This document shows positions 1-7,523 of a stretch of 27,377 nt of DNA, one piece after another. The stretch comes from CG-Epi1 sp964634895 (lineage in GTDB: Archaea > Thermoplasmatota > Poseidoniia > MGIII > CG-Epi1): NCBI GenBank assembly GCA_964634895.1, contig CAZWJS010000020.1, positions 1 through 27,377 on the forward strand. The letters are read 5' to 3'. Under the pieces are notes generated by a model. It was not told the origin of the DNA. It worked only from the letters and a program-made list of their open reading frames with translations, and did not search any database. The first letter of the stretch is position 1. Each line of letters starts with the position of its first letter. The position numbers were made by a program, and so were the translations under genes.

Positions 1-35
1 ATTTGAAAGATTATGTTTTGCAGGAGGCTGTATGA
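1..35 (+). CDS. 3' end of an upstream gene (partial)
   Basis: Reading from base 3, an open frame gives LKDYVLQEAV and stops at TGA 33-35, overlapping the sdhB start as ATGA. Stop/start overlaps recur in this window, so this is probably the tail of the preceding gene, possibly sdhA. Ten residues are too few to identify it, and the identity is inferred from operon logic alone. Confidence 0.4.
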   Translation, partial: LKDYVLQEAV

Positions 36-763
36 AAAGAAAAATTAGATTACAGAGGGGCACACCTAATAACCTAAAATTAGAAGAATTTGAAGTAGAA
101 GTAGAAACTGGAATGGTAGTTTTGGATGCAATACATAGAATTCAAGCCACGGATGCTCCAGATTTAGCAGTTAGATGGAATTGTAAAGCTGGTAAATGTG
201 GTTCATGTTCTGCTGAAATTAATGGAAAACCAAAATTGACTTGTATGACTCGATTGTCTGATTATCCTGAAGATGAGACACTAACTGTTCAACCCATGAA
301 AACATTCCCTTTGGTTAAAGATTTAGTAACTGATGTGTCATGGAATTATGAAGTCAATAAACGAATTAAACCATATCAGCACACTGAGACTGAAAACGAA
401 CCCGTAATGTTCCAGAAAGAGGTTGATAGGGTACAAGAATTCAGGAAATGTATTGAATGTTTTCTTTGTCAGGATGTCTGTCATGTTTTAAGATCTCATG
501 ACATGAAAGAAGAATTTGCAGGACCACGGTTTCTTATTAGAAATGCAGGACTGGAGATGCATCCACTTGATCAAGGCCATCGTTTAGAGAACATACGCAA
601 TGAACATGGAATTGGCCTTTGCAATATAACAAAATGTTGTACCTTTGTTTGTCCTGAAAATATTAGTATAACAGACAATGCTATAATACCTATGAAAGAA
701 AGAGTTGTTGATGAATACTATGATCCACTAAAATGGTTATGGAGAAAAATTACAAGGAATTAA
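32..763 (+). CDS. sdhB: Succinate dehydrogenase/fumarate reductase iron-sulfur subunit
   Basis: This is the electron-transfer subunit of respiratory complex II, carrying electrons from the flavin subunit towards the quinone site at the membrane. The N-terminal ferredoxin domain has the 2Fe-2S motif CKAGKCGSCS (about residues 51-60) and a fourth Cys in LTCMTRL. The C-terminal helical domain has CIECFLCQDVC and CNITKCCTFVCPE, the ligands of the 4Fe-4S and 3Fe-4S clusters. At 243 residues it is full length for the family. The start is chosen for AGGAGG at 22-27 and the ATGA overlap with the upstream frame; the same frame is open further upstream, so a longer form cannot be excluded. No membrane-anchor gene follows, so anchors and flavoprotein probably lie upstream of the window. 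Confidence 0.93.
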   Translation: MKRKIRLQRGTPNNLKLEEFEVEVETGMVVLDAIHRIQATDAPDLAVRWNCKAGKCGSCSAEINGKPKLTCMTRLSDYPEDETLTVQPMKTFPLVKDLVTDVSWNYEVNKRIKPYQHTETENEPVMFQKEVDRVQEFRKCIECFLCQDVCHVLRSHDMKEEFAGPRFLIRNAGLEMHPLDQGHRLENIRNEHGIGLCNITKCCTFVCPENISITDNAIIPMKERVVDEYYDPLKWLWRKITRN

Positions 764-766
764 TAA

Positions 767-916
767 TTAATTACAGCAGTTTCCTTCACAACAGGCTTCA
801 ACTACTGTGTGACATTTTGGACATTCCCTATGTTGACTAGCCTCAATAGATAAACCTTGAAATCCACAAATACATTGAATGAAATTTGTATAATTTTTAG
901 GTTGTATCCTATTCAT
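767..916 (-). CDS. Small zinc-ribbon-like protein, 49 residues
   Basis: A minus-strand ORF fills most of the space after sdhB. It encodes 49 residues with seven cysteines: CICG (15-18), CPKC (32-35), then CC (42-43) and CC (47-48) near the end. The CxC-G...CPxC spacing resembles a minimal zinc ribbon; the final Cys pairs are extra and could bind metal too. It runs convergently towards sdhB with only three bases between the stops. The upstream sequence shows no strong ribosome site. I do not recognise a family. The coding call rests on the cysteine pattern, a good ATG and the lack of any other explanation for the stretch; function is unknown. Confidence 0.5.
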   Translation of the reverse strand: MNRIQPKNYTNFIQCICGFQGLSIEASQHRECPKCHTVVEACCEGNCCN

Positions 917-937
917 GAAAATAATACTAACTAATCC

Positions 938-946
938 TATAATTAT
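938..946 (+). promoter_or_regulatory. TATA-like box before the GC-rich element
   Basis: The sequence TATAATTAT lies about 20-25 bases before the GC-rich foldable stretch and could promote its transcription on the plus strand. Such AT-rich strings are common in this genome, so support is weak. Confidence 0.25.
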
Positions 947-957
947 CTTTTGGAAAA

Positions 958-1037
958 AGTTGCCGCTCAGCCGACAGGTTGGGAGGTGGGAGGGGGCCCG
1001 CCGGGAGCAGCTATAGGTGATGCAACTGGGTTTTTTT
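958..1037 (+). ncRNA. Candidate structured small RNA, GC-rich, ending in T7
   Basis: This is a sharp GC-rich island in an AT-rich gap. AGTTGC (958-963) pairs perfectly with GCAACT (1022-1027). Inside, C964-C968 can pair with 1005-1010 with one bulged A. GGTGGG (985-990) can pair with CCCGCC (997-1002), and CCGA/TTGG (971-974/979-982) form a small arm. A T7 run at 1031-1037 is the kind of U-tract that ends archaeal transcripts. The run 981-1005 also fits a G-quadruplex pattern (GGG, GGG, GGGGG, GGG with loops of 4, 1 and 6). It does not fit a tRNA and I recognise no RNA family. It could instead be a leader element of hutU, but the likely hutU TATA box lies downstream of it. A minus-strand transcript ending in T5 is also possible. 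Confidence 0.4.
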
Positions 1038-1057
1038 AAAATGTTCGGGGAAATGGG

Positions 1058-1067
1058 TTTAAATTAT
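1058..1067 (+). promoter_or_regulatory. Probable hutU TATA box
   Basis: TTTAAATTAT is centred about 22-24 bases before the ATG at 1084. That geometry would give a leaderless hutU message starting at the second candidate start codon rather than at 1066. Confidence 0.35.
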
Positions 1068-2736
1068 GCTATATGTGAGATATATGGACATCGTAAAAGC
1101 GCCACAAGGTAGCGAAATTAGTTGTAAAGGTTGGTTGCAAGAAGCAGCGCTCAGAATGTTGATGAATAATCTTGACCCTGAAGTGGCCGAGATGCCTGAA
1201 GAATTGATAGTTTACGGTGGAAGGGGGAAAGCTGCTAGAAATCAAAAATGTTACGAAACTATTGTAAGTACCTTGAAAAAGTTGGAAAATGATGAAACTC
1301 TCCTAGTTCAAAGTGGAAAACCAGTAGGTGTATTCAAAACTCACAAAGATTCGCCTAGAGTAATTATTGCAAACTCAAATCTAGTTGGAAATTGGGCAAA
1401 TTGGGAACATTTTGATGAACTAGAAAAGAAAGGATTAATGATGTTTGGCCAGATGACTGCTGGTTCCTGGATTTACATCGGCTCACAGGGAATCCTCCAA
1501 GGTACATTCGAAACATTTGCTGAAGCTGCAAGACAGCATTTTGGAGGATCACTTGAGGGACAATTAGTAGTAACAGGAGGATTAGGGGGAATGGGGGGTG
1601 CACAACCTCTAGCTGCAACAATGAATGGAGGTACATTCTTAGCTGCTGAAATAGATCCGGAGAGAATAAAGAAAAGATTGGATACCAAATATTGTGATAT
1701 CGTCTTAGAAGATATAGATGAAGGAATAGATCTAGCTCTTAAATGGAAAAAAAATAAGATTGCAAAATCAGTTGCTGTTGTAGCAAACATAGGGAATTTA
1801 TTGAAGAGATTATTAGAAAGAAATGTAATTCCTGATTTATTAACTGACCAGACATCCGCTCATGATCCTCTCATAGGTTACATACCTCTTGGATTAAACC
1901 TAGAAGAAGCTGAAAATTTAAGAAAATCAAATAAAAAGGAATATCTAAAAAGAACCTATGATAGCATAGCTAACCACGTCCGATTAATGCTAAAACTAAA
2001 AGACAAAGGATCTATTACTTTCGATTATGGAAACAACCTAAGAGCCATGGCTAAAGAAGCTGGAGTTAAGAATGCATTTGATTTTCCGGGATTTGTACCT
2101 GCATATGTTAGACCTCTTTTTTGTGAAGGTAAAGGACCATTTAGATGGGCCGCTCTGTCTGGAGAACCAAATGATATCTATGAAACAGATAGAGTAATTT
2201 TAGACTTATTCCCAAAGGACAAAGCACTTCACAAATGGATTAAAATGGCCCAAAAACATGTTGAATTTCAGGGTTTACCTGCTCGTATATGCTGGCTAGG
2301 TTATGGTGAAAGAGCTCGTGCAGGTTTAGCATTCAATAAATTAGTCAAAAGTGGAAAAGTGAAAGCACCTATAGTGATTGGACGCGACCATTTGGATGCT
2401 GGATCTGTTGCATCACCAAATAGAGAGACTGAAGGCATGAAGGATGGATCTGATGCTGTAGCTGATTGGCCAATACTTAATGCATTATTGAACACTGCAG
2501 CTGGCGCTACATGGGTTAGTTTCCATCATGGAGGTGGAGTTGGAATGGGATATTCACTACATGCAGGTATGGTGGTAGTAGCCGATGGGACAAAAGACGC
2601 GGATAAAAGATTAGAAAGAGTGCTGACCACTGATCCTGGAACTGGGGTGATGAGACACTTAGATGCAGGATACAAAAAAGCAAAAGACATAGCTAAAGAG
2701 AGAAATATTAAAGTAGGAATTGTCGAAGATTTATGA
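1066..2736 (+). CDS. hutU: Urocanate hydratase (urocanase)
   Basis: This cytosolic NAD-dependent enzyme hydrates urocanate to imidazolonepropionate, the second step of histidine breakdown. Family signatures are clear along the whole length: SCKGWLQEAALRMLMNN near the N-terminus, LLVQSGKPVG, GQMTAGSWIYIGSQGI, GGLGGMGGAQPL, DQTSAHDPLIGY, RICWLGYGER, GSVASPNRETEGMKDGSDA and GGGVGMGYSLHAGMVVVADG. The length (556 residues) is normal. Similarity to bacterial HutU such as that of Bacillus is striking by eye, so acquisition from bacteria is likely. The ATG at 1084 (MDIVKAPQG) is a credible alternative start, better placed relative to the TATA box and family alignment. No hutH, hutI or hutG is present in the window. 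Its stop overlaps dtdA by ATGA. Confidence 0.96.
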   Translation: MLYVRYMDIVKAPQGSEISCKGWLQEAALRMLMNNLDPEVAEMPEELIVYGGRGKAARNQKCYETIVSTLKKLENDETLLVQSGKPVGVFKTHKDSPRVIIANSNLVGNWANWEHFDELEKKGLMMFGQMTAGSWIYIGSQGILQGTFETFAEAARQHFGGSLEGQLVVTGGLGGMGGAQPLAATMNGGTFLAAEIDPERIKKRLDTKYCDIVLEDIDEGIDLALKWKKNKIAKSVAVVANIGNLLKRLLERNVIPDLLTDQTSAHDPLIGYIPLGLNLEEAENLRKSNKKEYLKRTYDSIANHVRLMLKLKDKGSITFDYGNNLRAMAKEAGVKNAFDFPGFVPAYVRPLFCEGKGPFRWAALSGEPNDIYETDRVILDLFPKDKALHKWIKMAQKHVEFQGLPARICWLGYGERARAGLAFNKLVKSGKVKAPIVIGRDHLDAGSVASPNRETEGMKDGSDAVADWPILNALLNTAAGATWVSFHHGGGVGMGYSLHAGMVVVADGTKDADKRLERVLTTDPGTGVMRHLDAGYKKAKDIAKERNIKVGIVEDL

Positions 2737-3581
2737 ACCTAATTATATCATCAGAGGCTGATAATGCATCGATAAACTTGAGAGATAGACTTCTAGAAAT
2801 GTCTGAATGGAGTGAAGAAGGCTCCTTTGATGATAGAGAAATGTGGAAGCTTACAAAGGACTATGGTGGTTTTTGTAAGAAAGATACGATACTAATAACT
2901 ATTGGAAAATTACACATTTATGCCGAAGAAATAGACAAAAAATGGGAAAGTAAGAATAAAGCTAAAATTGATAACATAGTGTTCCTATCAAGACACAAAG
3001 CAGCTAGTGGTAGGCCAAGTCTTACAGTGCATCCTATAGGAAATTGGGGAAAAGCTGACTACGGTGGCAGAGAAGCTGAAATTTCTGGTGCTGCAGCTGA
3101 ATTGATGACAGGATTGTTGCGAAGTATAAGAAAAAATCGTCTTCCGGGATATGACATTTGCTTTGAGGCTACACATCACGGCCCTTTCTTAGAAACACCA
3201 ACAATGTTTTTAGAAATAGGATCTACTGAAGAACAATGGAATAAACACGAACCTGCTCAAGCTTTAATAAAAGCCCTATTAGAACTTGAACCTGCAACTG
3301 GGATTAATGTTGTAGGAATAGGTGGAGGTCACTATACTCCAAGATTTACAGAAGCTGCGCTTTCACATGATGTTTGCTTTGGCCATATAGTTGCTAATTA
3401 TGGAATAGAAGTATTGACGGGAGAACTTTTGGAAAAGGCAATTGTCAAAAGCCATGCAAAGGGAATTTATTTTCACCGAAAAGGGATGAAGGGAAAACAT
3501 TACAGAACTTGGAAAGAGTGGGCGGAAAATAACAACATTAAAGTTTACAAACAATCAGATTATAAAAAACGCATTTTATAG
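2733..3581 (+). CDS. dtdA: D-aminoacyl-tRNA deacylase, archaeal type
   Basis: DtdA is the archaeal/plant enzyme that hydrolyses D-amino acids mischarged on tRNA, a proofreading step in the cytosol. The 282 residues contain the family blocks SRHKAASGRPSLTVHPIGNWG, YGGREAEIS, FEATHHGPFLETPTMFLEIGS and GIGGGHYTPRF, with conserved histidines expected to hold zinc. The length is normal. The start ATG overlaps the hutU stop as ATGA, implying translational coupling with a catabolic gene to which it has no obvious functional link. Confidence 0.92.
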   Translation: MNLIISSEADNASINLRDRLLEMSEWSEEGSFDDREMWKLTKDYGGFCKKDTILITIGKLHIYAEEIDKKWESKNKAKIDNIVFLSRHKAASGRPSLTVHPIGNWGKADYGGREAEISGAAAELMTGLLRSIRKNRLPGYDICFEATHHGPFLETPTMFLEIGSTEEQWNKHEPAQALIKALLELEPATGINVVGIGGGHYTPRFTEAALSHDVCFGHIVANYGIEVLTGELLEKAIVKSHAKGIYFHRKGMKGKHYRTWKEWAENNNIKVYKQSDYKKRIL

Positions 3582-3636
3582 ACGATAATAAGGGAAAAAT
3601 ATTTGGGACAATATACCCGATACACTTAATAAACGA

Positions 3637-3648
3637 TTTACATGTAAA
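3637..3648. promoter_or_regulatory. 12-bp perfect palindrome upstream of the purine permease
   Basis: TTTACATGTAAA is a perfect palindrome 21 bases before the permease start. It may be an operator for a dimeric regulator or part of the core promoter. I did not see a second copy before the other purine genes, so a shared regulon is not supported. Confidence 0.3.
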
Positions 3649-3668
3649 GATGTTTAGGTGTAATAACC

Positions 3669-5270
3669 ATGAGTGACGACGACGTACAAAATGATGACGG
3701 AAGCACTCCCGAGGAAGCCCCTGCTGCTGAAGCTCCTGCCGAAAGTAGTGGTGATTTTCTTGAGGATACTTTTGGAATCACAAAAGCTGGAAGTACGATG
3801 GAATCAGAATTAATGGCAGGATTGACAACCTTCCTGACAATGGCATATATCTTGCTGGTAAATCCTGCAATGTTAGCTGTTGCTGGCGTTCCATTCGACG
3901 ACGCATTGTTTGCAACCGCAATAGCGGCTTTCATAGGATGTGTAGTTATGGGTCTTTGGGCCAATAAACCATTTGCATTAGCTCCAGGAATGGGTCTCAA
4001 TGCCTACTTTACATTTGCTGTAGTGTTAGGTATGGGGATTGCTTGGGAAGTTGCTCTTGCCGCTGTATTAGTAGAGGGTATTATTTTCTTAGTTCTCTCA
4101 CTACCACAAGTAGGTTGGAGAACTGCAATGATAAATTCTATACCAAAAGATTTGAAAATTGCAACTGGTGCTGGAATTGGAATGTTTTTAGCAATTATCG
4201 GTTTCAGAGAAATGGGTTGGATTCAAGATGATGGGGCCACATTAGTTAATTTGGCTACAACGGAGGCATTCAGCTATGATCATGGTGCATTTATTTCAAT
4301 GATTGGACTTATTGCAATCGTTATAATGATGGGACGTAACATCAAAGGTGCTATTGTTTATGGTATAATTGGAATGGCTGTTGTTGGATGGATCCTAGGT
4401 GCATATGATCCTTACAACGATATGAACGGAGGTCCTGGACACGGCGGTGGTGCTGGTTGGGGATGTGAATTTGCCAATTATGATGCAAATGGGGCTGTAG
4501 TAACTGGAGATGACTCTGTGGACTATGTTGATCCCGATTGTACGAAAGCCTCACCACCAGAGGAATGGTTTGGATTTGTAGGATTACCGGAAGAGTCTCT
4601 GTTTGCCGCATTTGGGGCTCTTGGAGATCTCAATGGAGATAATATGGGTGATTTCCTATTGGTTATGATAGCTTTCCTATTTGTCGATATATTTGACACG
4701 TCTGGTACCTTATATTCCGTAGGAAGGCAAGCTGGTTTTGTCAATGATGATGATGAGCTAGAAAATTCTGATGAAGCATTCATGTCCGACGCAGCTGCAA
4801 CTATAGTTGGTGCTGCAATGGGAACAAGCACAACTACCACATACATCGAGTCTGCAGCTGGTGTAGAAGAGGGTGGTAAGACTGGTTTAACTGCCGTAGT
4901 AGTAGGTGTATTGATGCTATCTGGTTTATTCCTTGCTGGAATATTCAAAGCCATACCTGTCTTTGCAGCCGCAACAGCTTTAGTGGTTGTAGGTGCAATG
5001 ATGATGAAACAAGCTAAAGACATCAACTGGAATGACATAGAAGTTTCAGTTCCTGCATTCATCACAATGGTAATGATGCCATTTACTTACTCTATAGCAG
5101 ATGGAATAGCATGGGGTCTAATCTCATACGTAGCAATCAAACTAGGAATGGGTAAGATGGATCAATTGAATCCTGTCGTAAACACATTAGCTGTTTTGAT
5201 GCTAATGTTCTACATAGGACCTGGTGACCAATCAACCTTCGATTGGATCTTCTCAACAATATTTGGATAA
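3669..5270 (+). CDS. AzgA-type purine (adenine/guanine/hypoxanthine) permease
   Basis: This is a multi-pass membrane transporter of the NCS2/AzgA family, taking up purine bases with cations. Signatures include FALAPGMGLNAYFTF (residues 102-116) and GTSTTTTYIESAAGVEEGG (385-403), followed by TGLTAVVVG. About a dozen hydrophobic segments are visible. The N-terminal 35 residues are acidic and Ala/Pro-rich. Residues about 245-305 form a Gly/Asp-rich insert between membrane segments, with two cysteines (266 and 291) that could form a disulfide if the loop faces outside. At 533 residues it is longer than the usual 430-480. AGGTG at 3656-3660 supports the start. The genes that follow use the imported bases, which supports the substrate class; the exact base is not known. 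Confidence 0.9.
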   Translation: MSDDDVQNDDGSTPEEAPAAEAPAESSGDFLEDTFGITKAGSTMESELMAGLTTFLTMAYILLVNPAMLAVAGVPFDDALFATAIAAFIGCVVMGLWANKPFALAPGMGLNAYFTFAVVLGMGIAWEVALAAVLVEGIIFLVLSLPQVGWRTAMINSIPKDLKIATGAGIGMFLAIIGFREMGWIQDDGATLVNLATTEAFSYDHGAFISMIGLIAIVIMMGRNIKGAIVYGIIGMAVVGWILGAYDPYNDMNGGPGHGGGAGWGCEFANYDANGAVVTGDDSVDYVDPDCTKASPPEEWFGFVGLPEESLFAAFGALGDLNGDNMGDFLLVMIAFLFVDIFDTSGTLYSVGRQAGFVNDDDELENSDEAFMSDAAATIVGAAMGTSTTTTYIESAAGVEEGGKTGLTAVVVGVLMLSGLFLAGIFKAIPVFAAATALVVVGAMMMKQAKDINWNDIEVSVPAFITMVMMPFTYSIADGIAWGLISYVAIKLGMGKMDQLNPVVNTLAVLMLMFYIGPGDQSTFDWIFSTIFG

Positions 5271-5291
5271 ACAAAAAAATATTGAACAAAA

Positions 5292-5316
5292 TCCCCTGAG
5301 TTAACCACTCAGGGGA
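5292..5316 (+). terminator. 10-bp hairpin between the permease and APRT genes
   Basis: TCCCCTGAGT (5292-5301) pairs perfectly with ACTCAGGGGA (5307-5316) around a 5-base loop. No T-run follows on the plus strand, so it is not a classical terminator; it may protect the permease mRNA 3' end or separate expression of the two genes. Confidence 0.45.
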
Positions 5317-5337
5317 AATACGCAATTAGGTTAGACT

Positions 5338-5871
5338 TTGTCTTCAAAAAATAACATAAATATAATCGCAAACAAGATAAGAGATGTACCTGACTTTCCA
5401 AAGAAAGGAGTAATTTTCAAGGATATTACTCCAGTATTATCTGATATTAAGACTCTTAGACTTTCTACTAGAGAAATGGCAGCTCCATATATGGACCTAA
5501 ATATCGATGTTGTCGTCGGCATCGAATCAAGAGGTTTCATATTTGGATCACCTATTGCTGATATTTTGGAAGCTAGTTTCGTACCTGTTAGAAAACCCGG
5601 TAAATTACCATGGAAAACAAAAAGTATCTCTTATGAATTAGAATATGGAAAAGATACTCTAGAAATACATGAAGATGCAATAAAACCTGGACAAAACATT
5701 TTGATTGTTGATGATTTATTAGCAACAGGCGGTACTGCAGAAGCAACATGTAGTTTAGTTTCAAAACTTAAGGGTAAAATTGTTGGATTTACTGTTTTAA
5801 TAGAATTAGAATTTTTAAAAGGACGAAAAAGACTAAACCAATATAATGTTCACTCCTTGGTAAGATACTAA
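5338..5871 (+). CDS. apt: Adenine phosphoribosyltransferase
   Basis: APRT converts adenine and PRPP to AMP in the cytosol. The family start RDVPDFPKKGVIFKDITPVL is present, followed by VVGIESRGFIFGSPIA, PVRKPGKLPWKT and the PRPP loop ILIVDDLLATGGTAEA. At 177 residues the length is typical. The start is a TTG codon; it is the only one that leaves the usual ten or so residues before the conserved block, and no ATG lies close in frame. The HPRT gene begins four bases after the stop, so the two are cotranscribed. Confidence 0.93.
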   Translation: MSSKNNINIIANKIRDVPDFPKKGVIFKDITPVLSDIKTLRLSTREMAAPYMDLNIDVVVGIESRGFIFGSPIADILEASFVPVRKPGKLPWKTKSISYELEYGKDTLEIHEDAIKPGQNILIVDDLLATGGTAEATCSLVSKLKGKIVGFTVLIELEFLKGRKRLNQYNVHSLVRY

Positions 5872-5874
5872 AAC

Positions 5875-6393
5875 ATGAAATTACTTATATCTGAAAAGGA
5901 GATTAAAGAACGAGTAAAATTATTAGGTAATAAAATATCTAAAGATTACAAAGGAAAGAATCCTATTTTCATAGGCATATTGAATGGCTGCTATGTTTTC
6001 ATGGCTGATCTTCTACGAGAAGTCAAACTGGATCTTGAAATTGATTTTGTAAAGATTCGGAGCTATGAAGGAGACACTTCAACTGGAACAATCAAATTTA
6101 GAAAAGATATCTCTGCAGATATCGATGGAAGAGATGTAATCATTGTAGAAGATATTATTGATTCAGGATTTACTATCAATTTCCTAGTCAAGAGATTAAG
6201 AAACTCAGGGCCGAAGTCTGTGGCTGTTGCAACTATGTTATTCAAAAAAGAGGTTGCTAAACTAGATTTCAAAGTTGATTACGTTGGATTTGAAATTCCA
6301 CCTGAATTCGTTGTTGGATATGGATTAGACTACGATGAGAAGCATAGACATCTGAAAGATGTAATGGTTATGGAACCTAAAGATATAGAGTAA
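5875..6393 (+). CDS. hpt: Hypoxanthine/guanine phosphoribosyltransferase
   Basis: HPRT makes IMP or GMP from hypoxanthine or guanine and PRPP. The sequence has the bacterial-type pattern: PIFIGILNGCYVFMADLLR, the flexible loop IRSYEGDTSTGTIKF, the PRPP motif VIIVEDIIDSGFT and the base-site end VGFEIPPEFVVGYGLDYDE. Its 172 residues are normal for bacterial Hpt, and it is unlike the shorter APRT-like archaeal Hpt proteins. It lies three bases after apt. Together with the permease this forms an uptake and salvage unit. Confidence 0.93.
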   Translation: MKLLISEKEIKERVKLLGNKISKDYKGKNPIFIGILNGCYVFMADLLREVKLDLEIDFVKIRSYEGDTSTGTIKFRKDISADIDGRDVIIVEDIIDSGFTINFLVKRLRNSGPKSVAVATMLFKKEVAKLDFKVDYVGFEIPPEFVVGYGLDYDEKHRHLKDVMVMEPKDIE

Positions 6394-6400
6394 AGCAAAA

Positions 6401-6409
6401 TATTTAATA
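6401..6409 (+). promoter_or_regulatory. TATA-like box of the GMP reductase gene
   Basis: TATTTAATA lies about 35 bases before the guaC ATG, with GGGTG at 6430-6434 as ribosome site. This would give a short leader and suggests guaC has its own promoter. Confidence 0.35.
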
Positions 6410-6439
6410 GAGCTTAATCAAACAAGTTAGGGTGAAAAG

Positions 6440-7489
6440 ATGCGTATAGATGATGACCTAAAGCTAACATTCCGTGACGTGCTAATAAGGCCAAAACGTA
6501 GCACGCTAAAATCTCGCTCGGATGTTTCTCTATCACGTACTTTCAAATTTAGGCACACAGAAATAGAATGGGAAGGTGTACCAGTTGTAGCAGCTAATAT
6601 GGACACTACTGGCACCTTTGAAATGGCTAAAGCACTTCAAAAAAACAATATGATGACATGCCTACAGAAATTTTACTCCGTTAGAGAAATAAAGAAAGCG
6701 ATTAAGAATGGAATGAATCCTAATAATATCGCAGTAACTTCTGGATCAACTGATGAAAGCTTAGAACTGTTAAAGAGAAAAATGGCAATTCACAAAAATC
6801 TAAAATTTATTTGCCTCGATGTTGCGAATGGATATAGAGAAGATTTTCTTCAATTTGTGAGGAGAACACGCAGAGAGTTTGCTAATAGCATTATAATTGC
6901 CGGAAATGTAGCAACAAGAGAAATGACAGAAGCATTAATCCTTGCTGGAGCAGACATTGTAAAAGTAGGAATTGGACCTGGTTCTGTTTGCACAACTCGC
7001 AAAGTAGCAGGTGTTGGCTATCCTCAATTATCTGCAATCTCAGAGTGTTCTGATGCAGCTCATGGACTAGCAGGGCACGTAATGTCTGATGGTGGTTGTA
7101 CATCTCCTGGTGATATTGCTAAAGCCTTTGCAGCCGGATCTGATTTTGTCATGCTCGGAGGAATGCTGGCCGGACATGATGAATCTGGAGGGGAGCTAAA
7201 AACGAAGGATGATGGAAAACAGTACAAGTCTTTCTATGGAATGAGCTCAGCAAAAGCTATGGAGACTTATTTTGGAGAAGTAGCAAAGCATAGGGCACCT
7301 GAAGGAAAGGAAGTAGAAGTACCATACAGAGGATCGGTCGAAGTAACTGTACAGTCTATTCTAGGTGGCATCAGATCTGCTTGCTCGTACGTTGGCGCAA
7401 GAAGAATCAAGGATCTGCCAAAATGTACTACTTTTGTCAGAGTAACCATAACAACTAACGAAATATACACTATACACGAAAGTAGCTGA
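6440..7489 (+). CDS. guaC: GMP reductase
   Basis: GMP reductase deaminates GMP to IMP with NADPH, letting guanine nucleotides flow back to adenine nucleotides. The N-terminus MRIDDDLKLTFRDVLIRPKR is nearly the GuaC signature of enterobacteria, and no CBS domains are present, unlike IMP dehydrogenase. VPVVAANMDTTGTFEMA, the catalytic loop GIGPGSVCTTRK (Cys184) and GGCTSPGDIAKAFAAGSDFVMLGGMLAGH all match. The length (349 residues) is standard. It sits 46 bases after hpt and directly before IMP dehydrogenase, which runs the opposite way in the pathway. Confidence 0.94.
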   Translation: MRIDDDLKLTFRDVLIRPKRSTLKSRSDVSLSRTFKFRHTEIEWEGVPVVAANMDTTGTFEMAKALQKNNMMTCLQKFYSVREIKKAIKNGMNPNNIAVTSGSTDESLELLKRKMAIHKNLKFICLDVANGYREDFLQFVRRTRREFANSIIIAGNVATREMTEALILAGADIVKVGIGPGSVCTTRKVAGVGYPQLSAISECSDAAHGLAGHVMSDGGCTSPGDIAKAFAAGSDFVMLGGMLAGHDESGGELKTKDDGKQYKSFYGMSSAKAMETYFGEVAKHRAPEGKEVEVPYRGSVEVTVQSILGGIRSACSYVGARRIKDLPKCTTFVRVTITTNEIYTIHESS

Positions 7490-7495
7490 ACAAAT

Positions 7496-7505
7496 TTAAT
7501 AAACA
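7496..7505 (+). promoter_or_regulatory. TATA-like box of the IMP dehydrogenase gene
   Basis: TTTAATAAAC lies about 24 bases before the guaB ATG, consistent with a leaderless message and with separate transcription from guaC. Confidence 0.4.
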
Positions 7506-7523
7506 TATCTGTTATGACTTAAA

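Noticed and set aside
958..1037. tRNA gene in the GC-rich island
   Set aside because: No T-arm consensus, no anticodon arm and no acceptor stem of 7 bp can be built in either strand.
4523..5065. 180-residue minus-strand frame inside the permease gene
   Set aside because: It is a low-complexity Ala/Thr/Ser/Pro antisense reading of a conserved transporter; no ribosome site or family features.
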